Shown here piece by piece: positions 31,234 to 37,677 of a stretch of 37,677 bases of DNA. The notes beneath the pieces were generated by a model. The model made no database searches, had not been told where the DNA came from, and worked only from the letters and a program-made list of their open reading frames with translations. The stretch comes from Ruminococcus sp. UBA4350 (lineage in GTDB: Bacteria > Bacillota > Clostridia > Oscillospirales > Ruminococcaceae). The position numbers and the translations under genes are program-made. The stretch lies in NCBI GenBank assembly GCA_002394125.1, contig DGSY01000163.1:1-37677 (forward strand), written 5' to 3'. Position 1 is the first letter of the stretch, and the number at the start of each line of letters is the position of its first letter.

Positions 31234-32676
31234 TCAATAGCCGTTGAGATGCTTCTCGCGGATGAGCGCCGGATAGTCGCGGTAGCAGTAATCCACATCG
31301 ACATCGCCGTTGATGCCGTCGCACTTGCCGAGGCCGTACTGCCAGATGCCGTATTTGCCGACGAAGGTCGGGCGCGAGACATTGTAGTGTGCGCACCAGA
31401 CATCATAGCGCTCCCAGACCCAGCGCGGAATGCAGTTGTTCAGATAGAAGGACGAGCAGTAGAGCACGGTGTAGTAGCCCTTCTTCTCCAGCTCGGAGCA
31501 GAATGCGTCGATGATCGCGGCAAGCTCCTCGGCGGGCTTTGCCAGAACGGACGGCTCCTCGATATCGAATGCGATCGGGTACTCGAATTTGCGGTTTCCG
31601 AGCACCTGCGCACAGGCATTTGCCTCGATGCGGGCGGCCTCCGGCGTATCCGCGTAGGAATACCAGTATGCGCCGGCGGGCAGGCCGTTGGCTCTGCATC
31701 CGCTGTAATAGGAGCTGAAGCGGATATCCTCCTGCGTGACGAAGCGGCCGAAGCCCGCACGCATGATAACAAACTTCGCGAAGCCCTGCTTTTTCACGGC
31801 GGCGAAATCGACATTGCCCTGCCAGACGGAAATATCAATGCCGTCGATATAGCTGCCCTGCGTGAAATGCGTGGTCTCGATCGGGACGGTCGCGGTCTCC
31901 GCCGTGGTGACGGTCGTGAACGTGGTGATCTCAGCCGAGGTCTGCTCCGCCGTCGTGGTCTCCGGCTCGGCCTCGGTGACGGCTTCGGTCGTGGTCTCAT
32001 CGGCGGGGTCAGACTCTGACGGAGCAGTCGATGTCACATCCGGATCGTCCGGCACAGGATCCGGCAGATCGGGCTTTTCGGTCACGGTGACCGTGCCGCG
32101 CTCGATCATCAGCGGGAGCTGCGCCGTGCCGTCATAGATTGCCGCATCCTCAAAGGATACCTGATAGACTGTTCCGGGCTCTGCATCCTCAGGAATGCGG
32201 AACGCCATCTCAAACAGTACGCCGTCGCCCTCAGATTTCGCATTCGTGGCCGACACGCAGGAGATCTGGTGATATTTCGGCAGATTGATCGTTGTCAGGC
32301 TGAGCTTCGGGAAGTCGCTGTTCGACATCGCGAGCAGATCATCCTCATCGCTGAGGGTTTCCAGCTTCAGTGCCGCATCATAGGAGAAGGTCATCTGCAC
32401 ATTGGTAAAGCAGGTATTATTCGCTGCCGCAACGCCGACCACGGCAAGTCCGCCGGGATACGATGCGCCGCTGACGAACTGCAAATCCAGCGGTGCGCTT
32501 TCCGTCAGCACAGCGCGCTTCGACAGCACATAGTCAAAGACATTGACCATGCCGTCGCCGTTCTGATCGGTCAGCACGGATTCGGAGACAACTGCCGCAG
32601 CCGGCGCAGCAAGCATCAGGCCGCTGAGCAGGCAGGCAGTGCCTGCGGTCAAAAAATGTTTCATTCCGAAACGCAT
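31234..32676 (-). CDS. Secreted GH25 lysozyme with a half dockerin and a cohesin-like module
   Basis: 480 residues. Signal peptide 1-29. Residues 35-55 contain one dockerin-type calcium loop (D37-N39-D41, then FDYVLSKRAVL) without a second repeat. About 65-200 resemble a cohesin beta-sandwich (NVQMTFSYDAALKLE, GVLFEMAFRIPEDAEPGTVYQV, RGTVTV). A Thr/Glu-rich linker runs to about 272. A GH25 muramidase domain (276-480) has the catalytic D281 (IDGIDISVWQG) and D371-x-E373 (AFDIEEP), with YGIWQYG and GDVDVDYC near the end. It cleaves beta-1,4 MurNAc-GlcNAc bonds. The combination suggests a cell-wall hydrolase tied to a cohesin-dockerin network. The start has GGGAGG 5 nt upstream. Confidence 0.88.
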   Translation of the reverse strand: MRFGMKHFLTAGTACLLSGLMLAAPAAAVVSESVLTDQNGDGMVNVFDYVLSKRAVLTESAPLDLQFVSGASYPGGLAVVGVAAANNTCFTNVQMTFSYDAALKLETLSDEDDLLAMSNSDFPKLSLTTINLPKYHQISCVSATNAKSEGDGVLFEMAFRIPEDAEPGTVYQVSFEDAAIYDGTAQLPLMIERGTVTVTEKPDLPDPVPDDPDVTSTAPSESDPADETTTEAVTEAEPETTTAEQTSAEITTFTTVTTAETATVPIETTHFTQGSYIDGIDISVWQGNVDFAAVKKQGFAKFVIMRAGFGRFVTQEDIRFSSYYSGCRANGLPAGAYWYSYADTPEAARIEANACAQVLGNRKFEYPIAFDIEEPSVLAKPAEELAAIIDAFCSELEKKGYYTVLYCSSFYLNNCIPRWVWERYDVWCAHYNVSRPTFVGKYGIWQYGLGKCDGINGDVDVDYCYRDYPALIREKHLNGY

Positions 32677-32762
32677 AAAAATCCTCCCTGAAAGTCATAT
32701 GTTTTCTTTATCTTGGCGGAAAGGCTGAACAATTTCCACTCACCTGTTCCCATATCATGTAT

Positions 32763-32791
32763 ATCTTACCATATTTCGCCGTGAATTGCAA
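32763..32791 (-). promoter_or_regulatory. Promoter candidate of the GH25 gene
   Basis: On the minus strand, TTGCAA (32791-32786), a 17-bp spacer and TAAGAT (32768-32763), about 85 nt upstream of the start. It is moderate in match. Confidence 0.5.
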
Positions 32792-32898
32792 CAAATCACC
32801 GCCGCAGGCCGCGTTTTTCTACTCAGCGTACATAGATTTGATATAATTGCTTGAATTTTTGTGCAAAACAGCAAATTTGCTTTTTTCGTCGTTTTCGC

Positions 32899-32927
32899 TT
32901 GACTTTTTCGCCGGAATGTAGTATAAT
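32899..32927 (+). promoter_or_regulatory. Promoter of tRNA-Thr
   Basis: TTGACT (32899-32904), a 17-bp spacer and TATAAT (32922-32927), 33 nt before the mature tRNA. Confidence 0.88.
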
Positions 32928-32960
32928 AAACAGGCGGTCACAAAGCGGCCGCGTGAATAT

Positions 32961-33033
32961 GCTGTTTTAGCTCAGTTGGTAGAGCACATCCTTGGTAAGG
33001 ATGAGGTCGCTGGTTCAAATCCAGTAAACAGCT
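32961..33033 (+). tRNA. tRNA-Thr (anticodon GGT)
   Basis: A complete 73-nt cloverleaf: acceptor GCTGTTT pairs with AAACAGC, the D arm has GCTCAGTTGGTAGAGC, the anticodon stem ATCC/GGAT encloses TTGGTAA, and the T arm reads CTGG-TTCAAAT-CCAG. The discriminator is T and CCA is not encoded. The anticodon GGT reads ACC and ACT. It is transcribed alone from its own promoter and ends at a terminator 5 nt downstream. Confidence 0.97.
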
Positions 33034-33037
33034 TGAT

Positions 33038-33066
33038 AGTCCTCCGATCAATCGGGGGACTTTTCA
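33038..33066 (+). terminator. Terminator after tRNA-Thr
   Basis: AGTCCTCCGAT (33038-33048) pairs with ATCGGGGGACT (33051-33061) with a single mismatch, then a T-run. Confidence 0.88.
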
Positions 33067-33109
33067 TTTTTCAGTATATCCGCATCGTTATCCGGTTCAT
33101 ACAGGCAAT

Positions 33110-33144
33110 ACAAAGAAAGGGAGAGACTGCGCGTCTCTCCCTTT
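33110..33144 (-). terminator. Terminator of the lipoprotein-cellulase operon
   Basis: AAAGGGAGAGAC (33116-33127) pairs perfectly with GTCTCTCCCTTT (33133-33144), and CTTTCTTTG follows on the minus strand, directly after the stop at 33149. Confidence 0.88.
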
Positions 33145-33148
33145 TCTG

Positions 33149-34015
33149 TTATCCGATTTTGAAATCCGCATGATAGGTCTTGCCGACCTCCTCGCCGTCC
33201 GCCAGCATCTCGATCTCGAGGCGGTAGCTTCCGTCCGGCAGGTCGCCGTAGGTATCCGACCACTTGAATGTCAGCTTCAGCGTTTCGCCCGGCGCCGCAT
33301 AATTGTTCGCATTGAGCTGCGCCTCCTGATCGAACATCCGCAGAAGCTCCCTGTGCTGCCCGCCGGTCTCATCATACAGCCGGTACACATATACATAGCT
33401 CCGGCCGACATCCGTCTGATTGTCGATCGTCAGCGTCACACCGGTATTCTTCACGTCCTCCGGCGCAATCGACAGCACCGGCACATAGCCCTCCGCCGTC
33501 ACGGTGATCTCCGTCTCACAGACCAGCGGATCCTCGTCCTCCGATTCCTCCAGAATCAGCTGGAGCAGATATTTGCCGCTCGCCAGATCGCCGTAATGCT
33601 CCGCCCAGTTCAGGTTCAGCTCTGCGGTCTCCTCCGGCTGGATGCCGAAGCGCTTGGCGGTCTCATCCGCATAGCCCTCGCGGATCTGACACTCACGGCC
33701 GGTCTCTGCATTCAGGATCCGGCATTTGCGGGTATACTCCCGCTTTTCGTCACTGCGGTTCTCCAGCTCGACCGTGCAGCCCCACGGCACGACAGAATCC
33801 GCATCCGCTCTGAGCTGCATATCCTTTTCAATGCGGCTCTCCGGCAGCGGTTCTGTTGTTGTCACAGCCGCAGCCGAGGTCGTGGCTGCTTTTGTCGTGA
33901 CCGTCGTCACCGCTGCTGTCGTTTCCGCAGCGCTCTCCGGTTCACTCTGCTCCGCGCAGCTGCACAGTCCCAATATGCCGAGACCAAGCAGTAAAGTACA
34001 AAGCAGCGCTTTCAT
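33149..34015 (-). CDS. Lipoprotein with two Ig-like beta-sandwich repeats
   Basis: 288 residues. The signal peptide ends in a lipobox LCSC (Cys at about 20). A Thr-rich linker runs to about 55. Two related domains follow: one with TVELENRSDEKREY ending NWAEHYGDLASGKYLLQLIL, the second with TLTIDNQTDVGRSY ending KWSDTYGDLPDGSYRLEIEM. The repeated W-x-x-x-Y-G-D-L-x-x-G-x-Y pattern shows an internal duplication of a beta-sandwich unit, of the kind seen in proteinase-inhibitor-like or surface adhesion proteins. AAAGGAG lies 9 nt upstream. It is the third gene of the operon and its role next to the cellulase is unknown. Confidence 0.7.
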   Translation of the reverse strand: MKALLCTLLLGLGILGLCSCAEQSEPESAAETTAAVTTVTTKAATTSAAAVTTTEPLPESRIEKDMQLRADADSVVPWGCTVELENRSDEKREYTRKCRILNAETGRECQIREGYADETAKRFGIQPEETAELNLNWAEHYGDLASGKYLLQLILEESEDEDPLVCETEITVTAEGYVPVLSIAPEDVKNTGVTLTIDNQTDVGRSYVYVYRLYDETGGQHRELLRMFDQEAQLNANNYAAPGETLKLTFKWSDTYGDLPDGSYRLEIEMLADGEEVGKTYHADFKIG

Positions 34016-34036
34016 GCGGATCCGCTCCTTTCGGTT

Positions 34037-35281
34037 TTACTGATATTCGCTTCCCTTTACGAGAGCCTGAACGATCTCCGGATAGTTGAATTTCGCGGTG
34101 CCGCGGAACAGCAGTCCGAAGTTCTCGCCGCTGCCGGCGAATGCATTGTTGTCCCACCAGACGCAGGACATACCGCGCGCCCGCGCCGCCGCCGTATAAT
34201 ACGCAGAGAACGCAACGCGCTCCTCCAGATTGTCCTTGTTCATCGCGCCGAATTCGCCGATCAGCACCGGCACGCCCTTGAGAATGAACTTGCCGTAAAG
34301 CTGATCCATGAAGTTCGTGATATCGCCGGTATCGCTCGGATTGTCGAGCGACCAGTCGCCCGTGCCGGTCTTGTTGAGCGCGAAATTATACGGCCTGTAT
34401 GCGTGGACGGAGAGGATCATATGCCCCGCCGGATCGTTCGGCATGGCAAAGCCCTCGTTCACCGCACCGTCCGGCGATGCCGCATAGCCCGGCACCATGA
34501 GCCAGCGGGTCTCATTGCCGCCGCCCGTGCCGCGCACCGTATCGACAAAGAGCTGATTCAGCGTATTGATGCAGCTGACCGCATCCTTGCACTGCTCATT
34601 CTTCGGGTCGATCCACCACTCATAGTTTGTGCCGACGAGACGCGGCTCATTCAGCGATTCGATCAGCAGATGATCGTCATAATCCTTAAATGTCTCCGCG
34701 ATCTGCGTCCAGACCGTTGTCAGATACTTCTTCGAGCTTTCCAGATGCTCGGAATCCGGATAGTAATAATCTTCCTCATTGTCGTGATGCGTATTGAGGA
34801 TGACATAGAAGCCCATGTCCTTTGCCCAGTCCACGACCTCCTTCACACGCGTCATCCATTTCTCGGAGATCTTGAAATTCTCGTCCACATGATTATGCCA
34901 CGAGACCGGAATGCGGATCGTCTGGAAGCCTGCGCCCCTGACCGCGGCGAGCATTTCAATCGTCGTGGTCTTGCCGCACCATGCCTGCTCATAATCCAGC
35001 TCATTTTCCGCGCTGATATTGTTGACATTCGATGCGTCGAAGGTGTTGCCGAGATTCCAGCCGAGCTTCATGTTCTTCACAAATGTCATGCCCTCATTCT
35101 CCGGCACCTGATACTTATCGACCTTGACATCCGGCACGAGATCACTCGCCTCTCCGAGAATATTTTCCGGGATCGAATACTCCGGAATGCTGGTTTCCGG
35201 CAGCTTTGACTTGCCGCAGCCCGCGCAGAGCGCCATCATTGCCGCAGCTGCAAATGCCGCCGTCCGTTTCATAAAATTCAT
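34037..35281 (-). CDS. Endoglucanase, glycoside hydrolase family 5, lipid-anchored
   Basis: Cleaves beta-1,4-glucans or related polysaccharides at the cell surface. The 414 residues have a signal peptide ending LCAGCGKS (Cys22, likely lipoprotein) and a linker to about 62. The GH5 barrel begins GMTFVKNMKLGWNLGNTFDAS, a signature of subfamily GH5_4, and continues with GFQTIRIPVSWHNH, NTHHDNE, the acid/base E212 in LIESLNEPR, HAYRPYNF and the nucleophile E343 in VLIGEFGAM, with WWDNNAF near the end. GH5_4 enzymes cover cellulase, xyloglucanase and lichenase, so the substrate is open. There is no dockerin and no CBM. It sits between two lipoprotein genes in one operon. Confidence 0.92.
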   Translation of the reverse strand: MNFMKRTAAFAAAAMMALCAGCGKSKLPETSIPEYSIPENILGEASDLVPDVKVDKYQVPENEGMTFVKNMKLGWNLGNTFDASNVNNISAENELDYEQAWCGKTTTIEMLAAVRGAGFQTIRIPVSWHNHVDENFKISEKWMTRVKEVVDWAKDMGFYVILNTHHDNEEDYYYPDSEHLESSKKYLTTVWTQIAETFKDYDDHLLIESLNEPRLVGTNYEWWIDPKNEQCKDAVSCINTLNQLFVDTVRGTGGGNETRWLMVPGYAASPDGAVNEGFAMPNDPAGHMILSVHAYRPYNFALNKTGTGDWSLDNPSDTGDITNFMDQLYGKFILKGVPVLIGEFGAMNKDNLEERVAFSAYYTAAARARGMSCVWWDNNAFAGSGENFGLLFRGTAKFNYPEIVQALVKGSEYQ

Positions 35282-35320
35282 GCTTTTGCCTGCCTCTCAA
35301 AAAAATAATAACCCGTAAAA

Positions 35321-36100
35321 TCAGCGGTTCGATGCCGCCGTAACTTTGACCGTGTCGCGCGCGCTGCCGTCCGAGGTATAGCGCACCGTCACGGAGCTGA
35401 TCGTCACCGAGACCGAGAACGCATTCTCCGCCGGCGGATCCTCCTTGCCGAGCATCTTGTATACCTCGCTTGAATTCTCGATCACGAATTTCGCCTTGCG
35501 CTCCTCGCCGCGGTTATCCTCCATGAACCGCGGGAATGCATCCACATCGTCCGAATGGAAATCCATTTTGCCCGCCGCATCCTTATCACTTGACGGCAGC
35601 ACCTCGACCGTGCCGTTGACGGAGAAGCCCGCACTGTCCGTGCAGACGAAGGTCGCCGTGAAGTCCTCCGGCGTACCCGACCACGATTCCAGCTTCCAGC
35701 TCTTGTATTCCGAGCCGGCCGTCATTTCCTCGCCGCGGATGCCGTCGCTGTCCGCCGCAAAGACGCCGAGTCCCTCGCCGCCCTCTGTGATATGCGTCAG
35801 CTTCACGCTGCCGTCGGACTGCGCACTGCTCTCGCCGGACGCGCTGCTTTCATCGGAGCTGCCGGATTCCGCAGCAGTTGTCGCCGGTGCTTCGGTCGTT
35901 TCCGCTTCGGTGACGGTCGTCGCTTCGGTCGTGACCTCTGTTTCCTCCGCAGAGGATTCCGGCGCAGTCGTTTCAACAGAGGATACCTCTGTGATATCGG
36001 CAGAGCCGGCCGTGCCGCCGGAGCGCTCGCTCGTACACGCTGTCAGCGCACCGAGCATCAGCGCCGCGCAGAGCAGCGCACGGCGTTTTGTATGGTTCAT
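35321..36100 (-). CDS. Lipoprotein, hypothetical
   Basis: 259 residues. Signal peptide with lipobox LTAC (Cys at about 22), a low-complexity Thr/Glu/Ala/Ser linker (about 25-95), and a beta-rich domain with WSGTPEDFTATFVC, GTVEVLPSSDKD and FSVSVTISSVTVRY. No known motif is seen. A G-run 8 nt upstream of the ATG serves as ribosome site. It is the first gene of the operon with the GH5 enzyme (39 nt downstream). A role as a surface substrate-binding or scaffold protein is possible from context only. Confidence 0.7.
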   Translation of the reverse strand: MNHTKRRALLCAALMLGALTACTSERSGGTAGSADITEVSSVETTAPESSAEETEVTTEATTVTEAETTEAPATTAAESGSSDESSASGESSAQSDGSVKLTHITEGGEGLGVFAADSDGIRGEEMTAGSEYKSWKLESWSGTPEDFTATFVCTDSAGFSVNGTVEVLPSSDKDAAGKMDFHSDDVDAFPRFMEDNRGEERKAKFVIENSSEVYKMLGKEDPPAENAFSVSVTISSVTVRYTSDGSARDTVKVTAASNR

Positions 36101-36153
36101 ATGATTCGCCCCCCATTATGATCGGGCAGCCCCTTTCCGGCCGCCGCTCTATC

Positions 36154-36182
36154 ATCATATCATATTTTTGTCGGAATTGCAA
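36154..36182 (-). promoter_or_regulatory. Promoter of the lipoprotein-GH5 operon
   Basis: On the minus strand, TTGCAA (36182-36177), a 17-bp spacer and TATGAT (36159-36154), about 54 nt before the start. Confidence 0.65.
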
Positions 36183-36203
36183 GAGGTTTGCCGAAAAAGC
36201 CCG

Positions 36204-36238
36204 AAAACGCACCGCCGCATTCCGGATGCAGCGGTGCG
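36204..36238 (-). terminator. Terminator of the PaaK-type ligase
   Basis: CGCACCGC (36208-36215) pairs with GCGGTGCG (36231-36238), with an inner GCAT/ATGC pairing, and TTTTC follows on the minus strand. Confidence 0.85.
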
Positions 36239-36253
36239 TGATATGTCAAAAAA

Positions 36254-37489
36254 TCAGTCGTAGCGCTCGTCGATGACACGCGCTGTTTTCTTCATGCTGC
36301 GCGGCAGAACGCCGATCTCCACGACCTTGACGATCGGCGTGAATCCGATGCGGCTCTTGACCTGCTCCGCAATGCGCCGGCTGAGACCGTTGAAATCCAC
36401 GCTGCCGTTTGTCTCGACATAGATGCGCATGGTGTCCTTGCCGTCAAGATGCGAAATGCGGATCTGATATTCGCTGGAGATCTCCGAAAAATTCGCAAGC
36501 ACCTCCTCGATCTGCTTCGGGAACACATTGACGCCCTTGATCTTCATCATATCGTCGGTGCGTCCCTGAATGACGTCGATGCGCGGATAATGCCGTCCGC
36601 ACGGACACTCGCCGGGGATAATCCGCGAAAGATCATGTGTCCGGTAGCGAATCAGCGGTGCGCCCTCCTTCACGAGCGTCGTGATGACGATCTCGCCGAA
36701 TTCGCCGTCCGGAACGGGCTCGCCGGTCTGCGGGTCGATGATCTCCAGATAGATGAAATCATCCCAGATATGCATTCCGGTATTGTGCTCGCAGTTGATG
36801 CCGATGCCGGGGCCGTAGATCTCGGTCAGGCCGTAGATATCGTAAAGCTCGATGCCGAGGCCGTCATGGATCCGCGCACGCATCTTATCGCTCCAGCGCT
36901 CCGAGCCGATGACGCCCTTCTTCAACTTGATCTTGTCGCGGATGCCGCGCTTCTCGATCTCCTCGGTCAGCAGGAGCGCATAGGAGGATGTCGAGCAGAG
37001 CACCGTGCTGCCGAGCGACTGCATCATTTCCAGCTGCTTTTCGGTATTGCCGGGGCCCATCGGGATCGCCATTGCGCCGAGCTTTTCGCAGCCGAGCTGG
37101 AAGCCGATGCCCGCCGTCCAGAGACCGTAGCCGGGAGTGATGTGGATGCGGTCCTTCTTCGTGATGCCCGCGACCTCATAGCAGCGTGCAAACATCGTCG
37201 CCCAGTCGTCAACGTCCTTCTGCGTATAGGGGATGATGACCGGCGTACCGGTCGTGCCGGATGAGGAATGGATGCGGACGATCTCCTCCTCCGGCGCGGT
37301 CATCAGGCCGAGCGGATAGGCTTCGCGGAGATCGTTCTTTTCGGAGAACGGCAGCTTGCAGAACTCCTCCGGCGAGCTGACCGATGAAATACCGGCTTCT
37401 GCGAGCTTTTTGCCGTAGAAGCTGCCGGATTTCAGGAGTGCCTGAATCCGGTCGTTGACGAGTGTGAGCTGTTCCTTTGAAATTTGCAT
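36254..37489 (-). CDS. Phenylacetate-CoA ligase family protein (PaaK-like)
   Basis: ATP-dependent formation of an aryl- or acyl-CoA. The 411 residues show the P-loop SSSGTTGTP (75-83), YGLWTAGIGFQLG, MGPGNTEKQ, SERWSDKMR, YDIYGLTEIYGPG, the adenylate-site YRTHDLSRI, the hinge GRTDDMMKIKGVNVFP and a C-terminal Lys-containing MKKTARV. The zinc-ligand-like cluster CPCGRHYPRI is also present. ATG 37489 is chosen because AAAGGA then lies 9 nt upstream; ATG 37498 abuts that sequence. Gut anaerobes often carry such genes for indole- or phenylacetate-type acids or branched acyl chains, so the substrate is uncertain. It is alone in its transcript. Confidence 0.88.
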   Translation of the reverse strand: MQISKEQLTLVNDRIQALLKSGSFYGKKLAEAGISSVSSPEEFCKLPFSEKNDLREAYPLGLMTAPEEEIVRIHSSSGTTGTPVIIPYTQKDVDDWATMFARCYEVAGITKKDRIHITPGYGLWTAGIGFQLGCEKLGAMAIPMGPGNTEKQLEMMQSLGSTVLCSTSSYALLLTEEIEKRGIRDKIKLKKGVIGSERWSDKMRARIHDGLGIELYDIYGLTEIYGPGIGINCEHNTGMHIWDDFIYLEIIDPQTGEPVPDGEFGEIVITTLVKEGAPLIRYRTHDLSRIIPGECPCGRHYPRIDVIQGRTDDMMKIKGVNVFPKQIEEVLANFSEISSEYQIRISHLDGKDTMRIYVETNGSVDFNGLSRRIAEQVKSRIGFTPIVKVVEIGVLPRSMKKTARVIDERYD

Positions 37490-37557
37490 TGGGATCATTC
37501 CTTTCGTTTTATTGAATATTTAAGGAATCACTGATTAAATCCCGCCTGACGGCTTGG

Positions 37558-37677
37558 CACGCAATCTGCTTGCATATTTTCCGTCATCTTGCACGAAAAC
37601 TCTTTGCTGGGCGTCAGCCCAGCGGCGTCATTTTCATACAATCTGACGAAAAATCTGACTGCGTATCTGCACCGCCA
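37558..37677. repeat. Structured repeat element, copy B (runs off the window)
   Basis: Collinear with copy A: ATCTGCTTG at 37564, the GTCA loop at 37613, AAAAATC at 37649 and TGCG-x-ATCT at 37660. The 7-bp stem is GCTGGGC (37606-37612) and GCCCAGC (37617-37623), different in sequence from copy A but equally paired. Flanking arms TTTTCCGTCATCTTG and its imperfect inverse near 37634-37653 can also pair. Copy B lies upstream of the PaaK-type gene. Confidence 0.6.

Noticed and set aside
37521..37540. AAGGAATCACTGATTAAAT as the terminal repeat of an insertion element
   Set aside because: No inverted partner or transposase is visible before the window ends, so an element cannot be delimited.

Overview
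The window looks like a chromosomal segment from a GC-rich (I estimate a little under 60% G+C) anaerobic Gram-positive of the Ruminococcus/Oscillospirales type. The reasons are a glgB-glgC-glgD-glgA operon, spoIIE, an IspH-ribosomal protein S1 fusion, dockerin and cohesin-like modules, Thr-rich lipoprotein linkers, and canonical TTGACA/TATAAT promoters with strong AGGAGG ribosome sites. No phage, insertion sequence, transposase or CRISPR array is visible. Most genes are on the minus strand.

Layout: 1-1582 (+) end of a cobalamin methionine synthase and dtd; 1692-2893 (+) an alpha/beta hydrolase and a small unknown protein; 2932-5464 (+) a promoter, an attenuator-like leader, an XRE-cupin regulator and a medium-chain acyl-CoA synthetase; 5534-11723 (-) the glycogen operon; 12150-14387 (-) spoIIE with a Spo0A box over its promoter; 14564-14757 a giant palindromic terminator; 14773-17413 (-) an ECF sigma factor, a membrane anti-sigma-like protein and a secreted dockerin protein, translationally coupled; 17758-18255 (+) dCMP deaminase; 18249-19872 (-) an unknown protein and a VanY-fold protein that has lost its metal ligands; 19968-20732 (-) PspA; 20904-22079 (-) an RlmD-type rRNA methyltransferase; 22155-26398 (-) an uncharacterised envelope cluster (VWA/binding-protein fusion, lipoprotein, two paralogous membrane proteins); 26582-31035 (-) zinc-ribbon membrane protein, D,D-carboxypeptidase and IspH-S1; 31234-32676 (-) a GH25 lysozyme carrying a half dockerin and a cohesin-like module; 32961-33033 (+) tRNA-Thr(GGT); 33149-36100 (-) a lipoprotein-GH5 cellulase-lipoprotein operon; 36254-37489 (-) a PaaK-type CoA ligase; and a second copy of the palindromic element at the right edge.

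Themes: storage polysaccharide synthesis, sporulation, cell-surface and cellulosome-like proteins, envelope maintenance, and acyl/aryl-CoA activation. The most novel-looking items are (i) the ECF operon, in which the extracellular part of the anti-sigma-like protein and the co-transcribed secreted dockerin protein share an unnamed domain, with an 11-bp inverted repeat bracketing the promoter; (ii) a leader-peptide attenuator candidate before the XRE-cupin/acyl-CoA synthetase pair; (iii) a ~120-nt structured repeat present twice with a compensatory stem change; (iv) a branching enzyme with an AT-hook/histone-H1-like tail; and (v) a lysozyme with cohesin-like and half-dockerin modules. All functional statements rest on motif recognition from the sequence only; no database search was run.
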